This document shows, in pieces, positions 34,333 through 42,716 of a stretch of DNA of 64,000 nucleotides. The first letter of the stretch is position 1. Every line of letters starts with the position of its first letter. The notes beneath the pieces are model-generated. The model did no database searches and was not told where the DNA came from. It saw only the letters and a program-made list of their open reading frames with translations. The position numbers were made by a program, and so were the translations under genes. This stretch comes from Denitromonas ohlonensis. Lineage in GTDB: Bacteria > Pseudomonadota > Gammaproteobacteria > Burkholderiales > Rhodocyclaceae. The stretch covers positions 1-64,000 of the forward strand of contig NZ_VMNI01000021.1 in assembly GCF_007625205.1 (NCBI RefSeq), in the 5' to 3' direction.

Positions 34333-34440
34333 TCAGCCCCCCACCGAGAAAGCTGCGTTGCGTTGAGGGGCTCCGTGGGTGATGGTCGTGCCGTGCGTTC
34401 GGGCGACGGCTGAGCGAAGACTGAATGTGAAGGTCATCAT
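34333..34440 (-). CDS. 35-aa coupled small ORF
   Basis: Starts with ATGATG at 34440, where the first ATG overlaps the AlpA stop (ATGA), and ends 2 bp before the winged-helix gene. The peptide is MMTFTFSLRSAVAR...AFSVGG. No ribosome site of its own is clear; it would be translated by coupling. Its exact fit between two real genes is the main evidence. Confidence 0.45.
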   Translation of the reverse strand: MMTFTFSLRSAVARTHGTTITHGAPQRNAAFSVGG

Positions 34441-34646
34441 GCAGCCTCCTGGCGGATCAGGTTGGCCTCAATGAACGCCTCGATGTCCGAAAGTCGGTAC
34501 ATGACGCGGCGACCGATCTTTACGAAAGGCAGGTCGTAACGTCCGTTGCACGCCCAGCAGGCGAGGGTCTGGGGGCGGATACCCAATGCGGCGGCAGCGT
34601 CGTCGCGGCTGATGAGTTGTGGTAGTTGAATGATTTGTGCTGACAT
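34437..34646 (-). CDS. AlpA-like helix-turn-helix / excisionase-type protein
   Basis: A 69-aa protein. The helix-turn-helix reads LISRDDAAAALGIRPQTLACWACNGRYDLPFVKIGRRVMYRLSDIEAFI, the excisionase/AlpA pattern. GGAGC precedes the ATG. Small proteins of this type next to the att end of P4-like islands activate or direct excision. Confidence 0.8.
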   Translation of the reverse strand: MSAQIIQLPQLISRDDAAAALGIRPQTLACWACNGRYDLPFVKIGRRVMYRLSDIEAFIEANLIRQEAA

Positions 34647-34745
34647 ATCGAGTGCTCCTTTTTTATGCCGTCGAATTGACGGTGGGGCGAATATCTCGAT
34701 TTTCTGTCGCTGAGTCGTGCCGACAAGAGTCTTGTCAGCAGTGAC

Positions 34746-35510
34746 TTAATTCTTGTCGCTACTTTCTATTTGCTCTTTCGCGGTTTTTGCGGCGCTCACG
34801 GCTTCTCGAATGGTTGCGAGAAGGTTCTGGCGAGAGAATCCGCGGGCGGTTTCGGGTGGGAAGCCGCAGGCATCTCTGAGGCCATCTAGGTGACTTGTCA
34901 GGGCTTCGCAGTTGAGGTTGCCGCTTCGGGTTAGTTGTGGAATCGAGGCGTCGTCAACGCACCTTGCAAGCTCTTGGATCGCCCAACCAAGGAGGGCTAA
35001 GCGCTTCTCTTCGTGGTGTTTGCCTCGCGCGTCAGCTTGGGGGGCCGCGTTCGGGCTGCTTGCGTCGTTGGCGTTTGTGCTTGGATCGGCTTGGTCGAAT
35101 GTCGCCGCAGAATTGGCGAAGTGATGACGTCGGGTAGTGCGATCCAAGACCCTTTCCTCGTCTGCCCATTTAAGGATCGCCGATGCGTCGACTTTTTCGG
35201 CGTTGTTATTGTTATTTACTATTGCTAACGACAAGTTTAATAGATCGTCTGCTGTCGCCGGGTCGTTAGCATTGAAGTGGTCGATCATGTCGTTGTCGAT
35301 CTGATGCTGAGACACGACTCCGACACGGGCGATCCCGGCCACGATTGGACCCGGCTTGTAGCCCCGAATGAGGCACGCCGCTTCGAAGGGGCTCCAGTGC
35401 TTGTGAAGCCGGAAGTCGCCATGGAACTCGTCGTCGTCCGTGAGGTAAAACTCAATGGAGGCGGGCAGAGCTGGCCCTGTCGAGGTGGGAGGCTTTGAAG
35501 ATGAGGGCAT
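34746..35510 (-). CDS. Hypothetical protein at the right end of element 2
   Basis: A 254-aa soluble protein, not recognised. It contains LHKHWSPFEAACLIRGYKPG (about residues 38-57), a segment seen in proteins encoded next to the attachment ends of proteobacterial islands. A run of Asn follows near 100 (VNNNNNAEK), then helices ALLGWAIQELARCVDD. The start at 35510 is chosen as a conventional ATG that leaves room for the att; the frame opens to 35615. It is probably the first gene of the AlpA-like operon. Confidence 0.6.
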   Translation of the reverse strand: MPSSSKPPTSTGPALPASIEFYLTDDDEFHGDFRLHKHWSPFEAACLIRGYKPGPIVAGIARVGVVSQHQIDNDMIDHFNANDPATADDLLNLSLAIVNNNNNAEKVDASAILKWADEERVLDRTTRRHHFANSAATFDQADPSTNANDASSPNAAPQADARGKHHEEKRLALLGWAIQELARCVDDASIPQLTRSGNLNCEALTSHLDGLRDACGFPPETARGFSRQNLLATIREAVSAAKTAKEQIESSDKN

Positions 35511-35570
35511 TCGATACCGGTTAGTCAGCGATGCAGCTGGAGGAGCGTTTTCGGTGCTGAGGCGGCGCGC

Positions 35571-35592
35571 TGCTACCCCGGTGCTACCCCGG
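35571..35592 (+). repeat. Right-end repeats TGCTACCCC, 11-bp period
   Basis: Units begin at 35571 and 35582. They match the three units at 23187-23219 in sequence and period, and face the same way relative to the window. Candidate arm-type sites of integrase 2. Confidence 0.6.
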
Positions 35593-35603
35593 CTAAATGA
35601 GAA

Positions 35604-35629
35604 AGGGGCTTGCATCGCTGCAAGCCCCT
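35604..35629 (-). terminator. Terminator of tRNA-Met carried by element 2
   Basis: AGGGGCTTGCA (35604-35614) and TGCAAGCCCCT (35619-35629) form a perfect 11-bp stem with a 4-nt loop, followed on the minus strand by TTTCTC. It lies 8 nt from the CCA end of the intact tRNA-Met. Confidence 0.75.
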
Positions 35630-35637
35630 GAATTTGT

Positions 35638-35714
35638 TGGTGGTGATGGGCGGAATCGAACCGCCGACCTATGGGTTATGAATCCATCGCTCTAACCGTC
35701 TGAGCTACATCACC
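35638..35714 (-). tRNA. tRNA-Met (anticodon CAT)
   Basis: A complete 77-nt tRNA read from 35714 down. The acceptor stem GGTGATG pairs with CATCACC, the D arm is GCTC...GAGC, and the anticodon loop TTCATAA contains CAT. The T arm GGCGG-TTCGATT-CCGCC is perfect. The discriminator is A and CCA is encoded. The closing pair of the anticodon stem (A31-C39) is a mismatch. CAT could also be a tRNA-Ile2 with a modified wobble base, but the arm sequences favour elongator tRNA-Met. Its 3' half is the integration target of both elements. Confidence 0.93.
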
Positions 35715-35915
35715 GCCGAGCCCGGCATCCTATGAGAGAGCCTGTGTATTGTCAAGGGGTTGCGGCGTGATTTGTTGGTGTGGGGGCGGCGGTTTTCGGG
35801 CTTGATTTGGCGTGTTGAATCAGGTGCTTGCATTGACTTTTCGGGGGGCTTCGGCGACCATCTTTGCCTTGCTGACAAAGGGTTTCGCCTCCGGCGAAAC
35901 GGTTCGGGTCCTGTT

Positions 35916-36245
35916 TTGATTTCTCGTTTTACTGCCTTGTTTGCCGCGTTGGCGGCATGCCTCTTGTCTTCTGTTGCGTTGGCGCAAAGCCTGCGGCAGT
36001 TGCCGGACGACGTCGTGGTGACCACCATGGTGGCCCAGGGAGGCGCCGCGGTGATACTCGGCGAGAAGAAGGTGATGCTGTCGCCGGCGGCGCAGGTGCG
36101 CAACGCAAATAACATGATTGTGATGCCGTCGAACCTGTACGGCAGCCATGTGGTGGGCGTGAAGACGGACTTTCAGGGCATGGTGAACCGCATCTGGATC
36201 CTCTCGCCGCAAGAGCAGGCCGCGCTGGCCAAGCGCAAGAAGTAA
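35916..36245 (+). CDS. Secreted hypothetical protein upstream of miaB
   Basis: A 109-aa protein from a TTG start at 35916, with a signal peptide (LISRFTALFAALAACLLSSVALA|QS). The mature part is beta-rich: RQLPDDVVVTTMVAQGGAAVILGEKKVMLSPAAQVRNANN, then GVKTDFQGMVNRIWILS. It lies 9 bp before miaB and may be its operon partner. No function is known to me. The TTG and an even earlier in-frame TTG (35760) make the start uncertain. Confidence 0.6.
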   Translation: MISRFTALFAALAACLLSSVALAQSLRQLPDDVVVTTMVAQGGAAVILGEKKVMLSPAAQVRNANNMIVMPSNLYGSHVVGVKTDFQGMVNRIWILSPQEQAALAKRKK

Positions 36246-36254
36246 GGGGCGGCG

Positions 36255-37592
36255 ATGAAGAAGGTTTATATCCGCACCTTTGGCTGCCAGATGAACGAGT
36301 ACGACTCGGACAAGATGGTGGATGTGCTGGGCGCGGAAGAGGGGCTGGTCAAGACCGACTCCCCGGAAGATGCCGATGTGATTCTGTTCAATACCTGTTC
36401 GGTGCGCGAGAAGGCGCAGGAGCGGGTGTTTCATGATCTGGGCCGGGTGCGGCTGCTCAAGGAGCAGAAGCCGGGCCTGATCATCGGTGTGGGCGGCTGT
36501 GTGGCAAGCCAGGAAGGCGACGCGATTGTGAAGCGCGCGCCGTATGTCGACCTGGTGTTCGGCCCGCAGACCTTGCACCGCCTGCCGCAGATGATTGCCG
36601 AGCGCAAACGCTCGGGTCGCTCGCAGGTGGATATTTCTTTCCCTGAGATCGAGAAGTTCGACGCCATGCCGCCGGCGCGGGTCGATGGCGCGAGTGCCTT
36701 CGTGTCGATCATGGAAGGTTGCTCGAAGTACTGCAGCTTCTGTGTGGTGCCTTATACCCGCGGTGAAGAAGTGTCGCGCCCGCTGGACGATGTGCTGACC
36801 GAGGTGGCAACGCTGACCGCGCAGGGCGTGAAGGAAGTGACGCTGCTGGGCCAGAACGTGAATGCCTGGCGTGGCACGCTGAACAAGGGCGGCACCGAAA
36901 TCGGCGACTTCGCGTTTTTGCTCGAGTGCGTGGCGGAGATTCCCGGCATCGAGCGCCTGCGCTACACGACTTCGCATCCGCGCGAGATGACGCCGCGCAT
37001 GTTTGAGGTGTACGAGAAGTTGCCGCAGCTGGTGTCGCATTTGCATTTGCCGGTGCAGTCGGGCTCTGACCGCATCCTGGCGGCCATGAAGCGCGGCTAT
37101 TCTGTGCTGGAGTTCAAGTCGGTGGTGCGCAAGTTGCGCGCGGCGCGGCCGGATCTGTCGCTGTCGTCTGACTTCATCGTCGGCTTCCCCGGCGAGACCG
37201 AGGCGGATTTTGAAAAGACCATGAAGCTGATCGACGAGGTCGGTTTCGATTCGTCCTTCAGCTTTGTGTATAGCTCGCGCCCCGGCACGCCGGCGGCGGA
37301 TCTGGACGACCCGGTGCCGCACACCGAGAAGCTGGCCTGGCTGTCGCGCTTGCAAAAGCGTATCGACGAGCAGGCACAGGTGATCAGCCAGTCCATGGTG
37401 GGTTCGGTGCAGCGGGTGCTGGTCGAGGGCGTGTCGAAGAAGTCGACCGAGGAGCTGGCAGCGCGTACCGACAACAACCGGGTGGTCAATTTTGTGGGCA
37501 ATCCGCGCTTGATCGGTCAGTTTGTCAACCTCACCATCACCTCCGCCTTGCCGCACAGTTTGCGTGGCGACATCGTGACGCGGGAAGTCTGA
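36255..37592 (+). CDS. miaB: tRNA-2-methylthio-N6-dimethylallyladenosine synthase MiaB
   Basis: A 445-aa radical-SAM methylthiotransferase that adds the 2-methylthio group to i6A37 of tRNAs reading UNN codons. The N-terminal UPF0004 domain binds one [4Fe-4S] cluster ([26 protein letters not shown]). The radical-SAM CxxxCxxC motif is [11 protein letters not shown] (about residue 157). A C-terminal TRAM domain spans about 380-445. It is followed immediately by the GTG start of phoH. Confidence 0.97.
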   Translation: MKKVYIRTFGCQMNEYDSDKMVDVLGAEEGLVKTDSPEDADVILFNTCSVREKAQERVFHDLGRVRLLKEQKPGLIIGVGGCVASQEGDAIVKRAPYVDLVFGPQTLHRLPQMIAERKRSGRSQVDISFPEIEKFDAMPPARVDGASAFVSIMEGCSKYCSFCVVPYTRGEEVSRPLDDVLTEVATLTAQGVKEVTLLGQNVNAWRGTLNKGGTEIGDFAFLLECVAEIPGIERLRYTTSHPREMTPRMFEVYEKLPQLVSHLHLPVQSGSDRILAAMKRGYSVLEFKSVVRKLRAARPDLSLSSDFIVGFPGETEADFEKTMKLIDEVGFDSSFSFVYSSRPGTPAADLDDPVPHTEKLAWLSRLQKRIDEQAQVISQSMVGSVQRVLVEGVSKKSTEELAARTDNNRVVNFVGNPRLIGQFVNLTITSALPHSLRGDIVTREV

Positions 37593-38585
37593 GTGGCCAA
37601 ATCACTAGAGTTGGTCCTCGAGCCGCTGGACAACGCCCGGCTGGTCAATCTGTGCGGCACGCTGGACGAGAACCTGCGCCAGATTGAAACGGCGTACGAG
37701 ATCGCGATTGCCCGTCGCGGCGAGCATTTCACCTTGCTCGGCGCGCCGGCCAAGGCGCAACTGGCGATGCAGGCACTGCGGCATTTTTATGCCCAGTCGG
37801 GCGAGCATCTGAGCGTCGATGACATTCAGCTCGGGCTGGTCGAGCTGGCCAATGCGGCTGACATGCCCCAGAAGGCGCCGACCCTGCTGACCCGCAAGGC
37901 CGACTTGCACGGGCGCACGCCGCGCCAGGTGCAGTATCTCAATCAGATCCAGGAGTTCGACATTACCTTCGGCATTGGGCCGGCGGGCACGGGCAAGACC
38001 TTTCTTGCCGTGGCCAGTGCGGTCGATGCGCTGGAGCGCGAGCATGTCGAGCGCATCATCCTGACCCGACCGGCGGTCGAGGCGGGTGAGCGGCTGGGTT
38101 TTTTGCCGGGGGATTTGAACCAGAAAGTCGATCCCTATCTGCGTCCACTCTACGACGCGCTCAACGATCTGCTCGGTTTCGAGCGGGTGGGCAAGCTGTT
38201 TGAGCGGGGTGTTATCGAGATCGCGCCGCTGGCCTTCATGCGTGGGCGCACGCTCAACCGCGCCTTCATCATTCTCGACGAGGCGCAGAACACCACGCCC
38301 GAGCAGATGAAGATGTTCCTCACCCGCATCGGCATCGGCGCCAAGGCGGTGGTGACCGGCGACCTGACCCAGATCGACCTGCCACGCGGCAATCACAGCG
38401 GACTGCGCGAGGCCTGCGATATCCTGGCCAGTGTGCGCGGCATCGCGTTTACCGAATTCCTCAAGGAAGACGTGGTGCGTCACCCGCTGGTGGCGCGCAT
38501 CGTCGAAGCCTACGAACTGATGAACAAACGCCGCGACAAAGCCGCGCGGGAGCGCAACAAGGAGCGCAGCAATGACGACGAATGA
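37593..38585 (+). CDS. ybeZ: PhoH-like ATPase (YbeZ)
   Basis: A 330-aa protein starting at GTG directly after the miaB stop. Walker A is [16 protein letters not shown] (about residue 130), Walker B is [18 protein letters not shown]. It is a PhoH-family ATPase that works with YbeY in ribosome and rRNA handling. The gene overlaps ybeY by 14 bp, a layout shared by many proteobacteria. Confidence 0.95.
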   Translation: MAKSLELVLEPLDNARLVNLCGTLDENLRQIETAYEIAIARRGEHFTLLGAPAKAQLAMQALRHFYAQSGEHLSVDDIQLGLVELANAADMPQKAPTLLTRKADLHGRTPRQVQYLNQIQEFDITFGIGPAGTGKTFLAVASAVDALEREHVERIILTRPAVEAGERLGFLPGDLNQKVDPYLRPLYDALNDLLGFERVGKLFERGVIEIAPLAFMRGRTLNRAFIILDEAQNTTPEQMKMFLTRIGIGAKAVVTGDLTQIDLPRGNHSGLREACDILASVRGIAFTEFLKEDVVRHPLVARIVEAYELMNKRRDKAARERNKERSNDDE

Positions 38586-39282
38586 TCTGCCGACCTTCAA
38601 CGCCATCGACAGTCGCGGTCGCAGCCGTGTGCTCAAGGCTGAGGCCATCGAAGTGCGCTGGCCGGATGGCCGCACGCTGACGCTGAGCCTGCCGTTTGCC
38701 GACGAGGGCGACATCGAACTGCAAGCCGAGGCGCCCGCCGGCGTGCCTGTCATTACGCTGAAACCGGCGGCCTGCAATCTGGTCATGCTGGATGTGGACA
38801 CCCTCATCGACGGTGTGGACGCCGACGCCGAGCCGGTGCTGACGCTGACCGTGCAGAACGCGGTGCCGGCCGAAGAAGAGCCCAAGCGTGTGCGCCCCAA
38901 GAAGAAGCTGATCCGTGAATGGGCGAACGCCGCCTTGATGCGCGATGCCAATGTGACGCTGCGTTGGGTGGGCGAGGCCGAAGGCCGCAAGCTGAACGCC
39001 GACTACCGCGACAAGGATTACGCGACCAATGTGCTGACTTTCGTCTACGATGAATCGGACGGCGCGCTGACCGGTGACCTGGTGATCTGCCTGCCCGTGG
39101 TGGTGGCCGAAGCCGAGGCGCAGGGCAAATCGCTGACCGCACATCTGGCGCACCTGGTGGTGCACGGCATGCTTCACCTGCAAGGGATGGATCATGAAGA
39201 CGCTGCCGACGCTGAGGGCATGGAAGCCATGGAGCGCGAGATTCTCGCCGGTCTGGGCTACCCCGACCCGTATGCTGAATGA
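38572..39282 (+). CDS. ybeY: Endoribonuclease YbeY with N-terminal extension
   Basis: The C-terminal about 140 residues are the zinc-dependent rRNA maturation enzyme. The metal site is [15 protein letters not shown] (three His) and [10 protein letters not shown] is the conserved substrate region. Typical YbeY is about 150-160 aa. This protein is 236 aa, with about 90 additional residues ([27 protein letters not shown]...) that look like a small beta domain. The extension is in frame from a normal ATG overlapping phoH. YbeY acts with YbeZ and ribosomal protein S11 in 16S rRNA quality control. Confidence 0.92.
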   Translation: MTTNDLPTFNAIDSRGRSRVLKAEAIEVRWPDGRTLTLSLPFADEGDIELQAEAPAGVPVITLKPAACNLVMLDVDTLIDGVDADAEPVLTLTVQNAVPAEEEPKRVRPKKKLIREWANAALMRDANVTLRWVGEAEGRKLNADYRDKDYATNVLTFVYDESDGALTGDLVICLPVVVAEAEAQGKSLTAHLAHLVVHGMLHLQGMDHEDAADAEGMEAMEREILAGLGYPDPYAE

Positions 39283-39326
39283 CCGTTTAGCTGTTACTTA
39301 TTTTTGTTGTGAGTCTGAACCCCTGA

Positions 39327-40169
39327 ATGGATAACCCCCCGAGTCGACCTAGTTTGCTGGACCGTCTTTCGGCCTTGCTGTCACCTGAGCCGGAGGATCG
39401 CGACGAACTCATCGGCCTGCTGCATTCCGCCTTCGAGCGCAATCTGCTCGATGCCGATGCGCTGTCCATCATCGAGGGCGCGCTGCAGGTCTCCGACATG
39501 CAGGTGCGCGAAGTGATGGTGCCGCGCGCCCAGATGGACATCGTCCAGCTCGATTCCCCGATCGATGCCATTGCCAATGTGGTGATCGACACCGCCCACT
39601 CACGCTTCCCCGCCGTGGGTGAAAACCGCGACGATGTGGTCGGCATCCTGATGGCCAAGGATCTGCTGCGCTACTTTGCCGGGCGAGAGCTCGACGTGCG
39701 CGACATGCTGCGCCCCGCGGTGTTCGTGCCCGAATCCAAGCGCCTCAACGTGTTGCTGCGCGAGTTCCGTGTCAGCCGCAATCACATGGCCATCGTGGTC
39801 GATGAATACGGCGGCGTGGCCGGGCTGGTGACGATTGAAGACGTGCTGGAGCAGATCGTCGGCGACATCGAGGACGAATTCGACTTTGATGAGGTCGAAG
39901 ACAACATCCGCCTCGACCAGCAGGGCCGTTACCGGGTCAAAGCCACCACCGAGATCGAGGACTTCAACGAAGCCTTCGATCGCGACTTCAGCGAAGAGGA
40001 TTGCGACACCATCGGCGGGCTGGTCATTCGGCACCTCGGCCGTCTGCCCAAGCGCGGCGAGGTGGTCAACATCGAAGGCTTGCGTATTCAGGTGCTGCGC
40101 GCCGATAGCCGGCGGGTTCACACCCTGCAGGTCGAGGCTGCGCCAAAGCCCGTTTCCACGGAGTCCTGA
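39327..40169 (+). CDS. corC: CorC/HlyC-family CBS-domain protein
   Basis: A 280-aa soluble protein. It has two CBS domains (about 60-180; VREVMVPRAQMDIVQLD, VVDEYGGVAGLVTIEDVLEQIVGDIEDE) and a C-terminal CorC/HlyC domain (about 195-275) that binds nucleotide. The family is linked to magnesium/cobalt efflux. The DEYGG and EQIVGDIEDE segments are classic. The last base of the stop is the first base of the lnt start (TGATG). Confidence 0.95.
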   Translation: MDNPPSRPSLLDRLSALLSPEPEDRDELIGLLHSAFERNLLDADALSIIEGALQVSDMQVREVMVPRAQMDIVQLDSPIDAIANVVIDTAHSRFPAVGENRDDVVGILMAKDLLRYFAGRELDVRDMLRPAVFVPESKRLNVLLREFRVSRNHMAIVVDEYGGVAGLVTIEDVLEQIVGDIEDEFDFDEVEDNIRLDQQGRYRVKATTEIEDFNEAFDRDFSEEDCDTIGGLVIRHLGRLPKRGEVVNIEGLRIQVLRADSRRVHTLQVEAAPKPVSTES

Positions 40170-41662
40170 TGCGCGTTCGTGTGCCGCTGATGGCGATGCT
40201 CGCCGGCGTCGTCTCGGTGCTTGGGTTTGCCCCTTTTCAACTGTTTCCGGCGGCGGTCCTGAGTCTGGCCATCTTGTTCGGCCTGCTGGTGCGACAGCAT
40301 CAGGCTGGCATCGGCTTTGCCATTGGCCTGTCCTGGGGGCTCGGTTCGTTTCTGGGCGGGGTGTCGTGGCTGTACGTCGCGTTGCACCAGTTCGGTGGCA
40401 TGCCCTCGGTGCTGGCTGCCTTCTGCATCTTTCTGTTCTGTACCTATCTGGCGCTGTGGCCGGCGGTGGCCGCGGCCTTGTTTGTTCGCTTTCGTAGCGG
40501 GCGAACGGCGCGTGACGCCTTGCTCGCCGGCGGTCTGTGGGCGCTCACCGAATACTTGCGCGGCTGGGTGCTGACCGGCTTCCCCTGGCTGGCGATTGGT
40601 TATTCCCAAACGCCGCCCAGCCCGCTGGCCGGCTTCTTCCCGGTGCTGGGCGTGTATGGCGTGAGTGCCCTGGTTGCCGCGCTGGCGGCGGGTTTTGGCA
40701 TCATGATTCAGCGCGGGCCCGGGCGGTTGATGCCCTGGACCGTTTCGGCCGTGCTCTTGCTTGGCCTCGGTCAGAGCCTGCGTTCAGTGGCGTGGACGGT
40801 GCCCGACGGCGAGCCGGTGACCGCCGCGCTGGTGCAAACGCATATCGAGCAAGATCTCAAATGGCAGCCCGAGCGCCTCCAGCAATGGCTGGATCTGAAC
40901 CTCGAACTGGTGCGCACTCATCCGGCCCAGATCGTGGTGTTGCCTGAGTCGACACTGCCGATGCTCGCCGAGCGTCTGCCGGCGGGCTATCTGGCGCAAA
41001 TGGGGGCCAGTGCCGCGGCGCGCAAGGGCGACGCCATCGTCGGCGTGTTCATGCGCGATGCCGAAGGCCACATCTACAACGCCGCGCTCAGCGTGGGCAA
41101 CTCGCCCACCCAAACCTACGCCAAGCAGCATCTCGTGCCCTTTGGCGAATACTCGCCGCCGAGCTTCGACTGGTTTTATCGCTTGGCCAAGATTCCGATG
41201 TCGAACCAGACCAGCGGCGCGGCGGATCAGCCGCTGATGCATCTGGCCGGCCAGCGCCTGGCGCTGAACATTTGCTATGAAGACACCTTTGGCGAAGAGA
41301 TCCGGCGTCGGGCGGGCGAGGCGAGCATTCTGGTCAATCTGTCGAATCTGGCCTGGTATGGCGACTCCTTTGCCCAGCCCCAGCATCTTCAGATTGCCCG
41401 TGTGCGCGCCATGGAAACCGGTCGGCCGATGCTGCGGGCGACCAATACCGGCATGACCGCGGCGATTTTGCCGGATGGCCGCGTGGCCGGTGCACTGGCG
41501 CCGTTTACCCGCGATGTGCTGACCGTAATGGTGCAGGGCATGGCCGGTCTGACACCGTATCTGCGCTGGGGCGACGCGCTGGCCTTGAGCCTGGCCGTGC
41601 TCGCCTTGCTGCCGGCGATGTGGTCGCGCTGGCGCAACCCGGTGCGCGAGGCCTCAGCTTGA
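40169..41662 (+). CDS. lnt: Apolipoprotein N-acyltransferase
   Basis: A 497-aa inner-membrane enzyme that adds the third acyl chain to lipoproteins. Several N-terminal membrane helices (about 1-185) precede a nitrilase-like periplasmic domain. Its catalytic residues are visible: Glu in PESTLPM, Lys in KQHLVPFGEY, Cys in NICYEDTFGE. A final membrane helix closes the protein. It overlaps corC by one base, completing the miaB-phoH-ybeY-corC-lnt cluster. Confidence 0.96.
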   Translation: MRVRVPLMAMLAGVVSVLGFAPFQLFPAAVLSLAILFGLLVRQHQAGIGFAIGLSWGLGSFLGGVSWLYVALHQFGGMPSVLAAFCIFLFCTYLALWPAVAAALFVRFRSGRTARDALLAGGLWALTEYLRGWVLTGFPWLAIGYSQTPPSPLAGFFPVLGVYGVSALVAALAAGFGIMIQRGPGRLMPWTVSAVLLLGLGQSLRSVAWTVPDGEPVTAALVQTHIEQDLKWQPERLQQWLDLNLELVRTHPAQIVVLPESTLPMLAERLPAGYLAQMGASAAARKGDAIVGVFMRDAEGHIYNAALSVGNSPTQTYAKQHLVPFGEYSPPSFDWFYRLAKIPMSNQTSGAADQPLMHLAGQRLALNICYEDTFGEEIRRRAGEASILVNLSNLAWYGDSFAQPQHLQIARVRAMETGRPMLRATNTGMTAAILPDGRVAGALAPFTRDVLTVMVQGMAGLTPYLRWGDALALSLAVLALLPAMWSRWRNPVREASA

Positions 41663-41716
41663 GCGCCTGGCGCGGAGGCCTTTTGGCCCTCGACATGACA
41701 AAAGGCACGATCCGGC

Positions 41717-41745
41717 TTCGACATCGGGCGTTTAGCCAGTAAAAT
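41717..41745 (+). promoter_or_regulatory. Candidate promoter of glyQS
   Basis: TTCGAC (41717-41722), 17 bp, TAAAAT (41740-41745), 44 bp before the glyQ start. Good match in a region without other genes. Confidence 0.5.
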
Positions 41746-41789
41746 CGGCGTTTTGCTTCTTACGCGGTCGTCGCCCGACCGCCAAGCTC

Positions 41790-42716
41790 ATGTCCGTAAA
41801 AAAACCGACGTTCCAAGAAGTCATCCTCCGCCTCCAGCATTTCTGGGGCGAGCGGGGCTGCGTGCTGCTCCAACCCTATGATCTGGAAGTGGGCGCAGGC
41901 ACCTCGCATACCGCCACCTTCCTGCGCGCCATTGGTCCGGAGCCCTGGCACGCGGCCTATGTGCAGCCCTCGCGCCGCCCCAAGGATGGCCGTTACGGCG
42001 AAAACCCCAACCGCCTGCAGCACTACTATCAGTTTCAGGTGGTGCTCAAGCCCTCGCCGCTGAATATCCAGGAGCTGTATCTGGATTCGCTGCGCGCGCT
42101 GGGCATCGATACCAACGCGCACGACATCCGCTTTGTCGAAGACGATTGGGAGAACCCCACGCTCGGCGCCTGGGGCCTCGGCTGGGAAGTGTGGCTGGAC
42201 GGCATGGAGGTGACGCAGTTCACCTACTTCCAGCAAGTCGGCGGCATCGACTGCAAGCCGGTGCTCGGCGAGATCACCTATGGCCTGGAGCGTCTGGCGA
42301 TGTATCTGCAAGGCGTCGAGAACGTGTACGACCTGGTCTGGTCGATCGCGCCCGATGGCCGGCCGGTGACCTACGGCGATGTCTATCACCAGAACGAGGT
42401 CGAGCAATCGACCTACAATTTCGAGCACGCGAACGTTGATTTTCTGTTCTCGCTGTTCTCGGGTTACGAGTCCGAAGCCAAGCGCCTGATGGACGTTGGC
42501 GTGGCGCTGCCGGCCTACGAGATGGTGCTCAAGGCCGGGCACGCCTTCAACCTGCTCGATGCGCGCGGCGCCATTTCGGTAACCGAACGCGCGGCCTACA
42601 TCGGCCGCATCCGCAACCTGTCGCGCAGCGTCGCGGCCGCCTACTTTGCCTCGCGTGAAGCCCTCGGCTTTCCGATGCTGGGTGAATCACAACCGAACTC
42701 CAAGGAGGCCGCGTGA
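41790..42716 (+). CDS. glyQ: Glycyl-tRNA synthetase alpha subunit
   Basis: A 308-aa class II synthetase catalytic subunit. It has the typical start [32 protein letters not shown] (split here by motif), the motif [20 protein letters not shown], and [25 protein letters not shown]. It activates glycine and charges tRNA-Gly as an alpha2beta2 enzyme. The stop TGA overlaps the glyS start (ATG at 42716). Confidence 0.98.
   Translation: MSVKKPTFQEVILRLQHFWGERGCVLLQPYDLEVGAGTSHTATFLRAIGPEPWHAAYVQPSRRPKDGRYGENPNRLQHYYQFQVVLKPSPLNIQELYLDSLRALGIDTNAHDIRFVEDDWENPTLGAWGLGWEVWLDGMEVTQFTYFQQVGGIDCKPVLGEITYGLERLAMYLQGVENVYDLVWSIAPDGRPVTYGDVYHQNEVEQSTYNFEHANVDFLFSLFSGYESEAKRLMDVGVALPAYEMVLKAGHAFNLLDARGAISVTERAAYIGRIRNLSRSVAAAYFASREALGFPMLGESQPNSKEAA

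Larger units (their letters stand above)
23022..35637. mobile_element. Integrative element 2 (about 12.6 kb) in tRNA-Met, defence cargo
   Basis: Flanked by the 46-bp repeat at 23022-23067 and the intact tRNA-Met at 35638-35714. The left end carries a P4-type integrase. The right end carries a regulatory block with an AlpA-like and an XRE protein. The cargo is a type I restriction-modification operon with a RhuM-Fic/Doc gene, a CoiA-like nuclease and a membrane zinc-ribbon protein. TGCTACCCC repeats with an 11-bp period lie at both ends. There are no structural or conjugation genes, so it resembles P4-like satellite islands. Confidence 0.88.

Noticed and set aside
35820-37556. 578-codon minus-strand open frame across miaB
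   Set aside because: Shadow of miaB: His/Arg-rich composition and no ribosome site; miaB is unambiguous.
42713-42715. GTG at 42713 as the start of glyS
   Set aside because: The ribosome site AAGGAGG at 42702-42708 is spaced better for the ATG at 42716, which also overlaps the glyQ stop.
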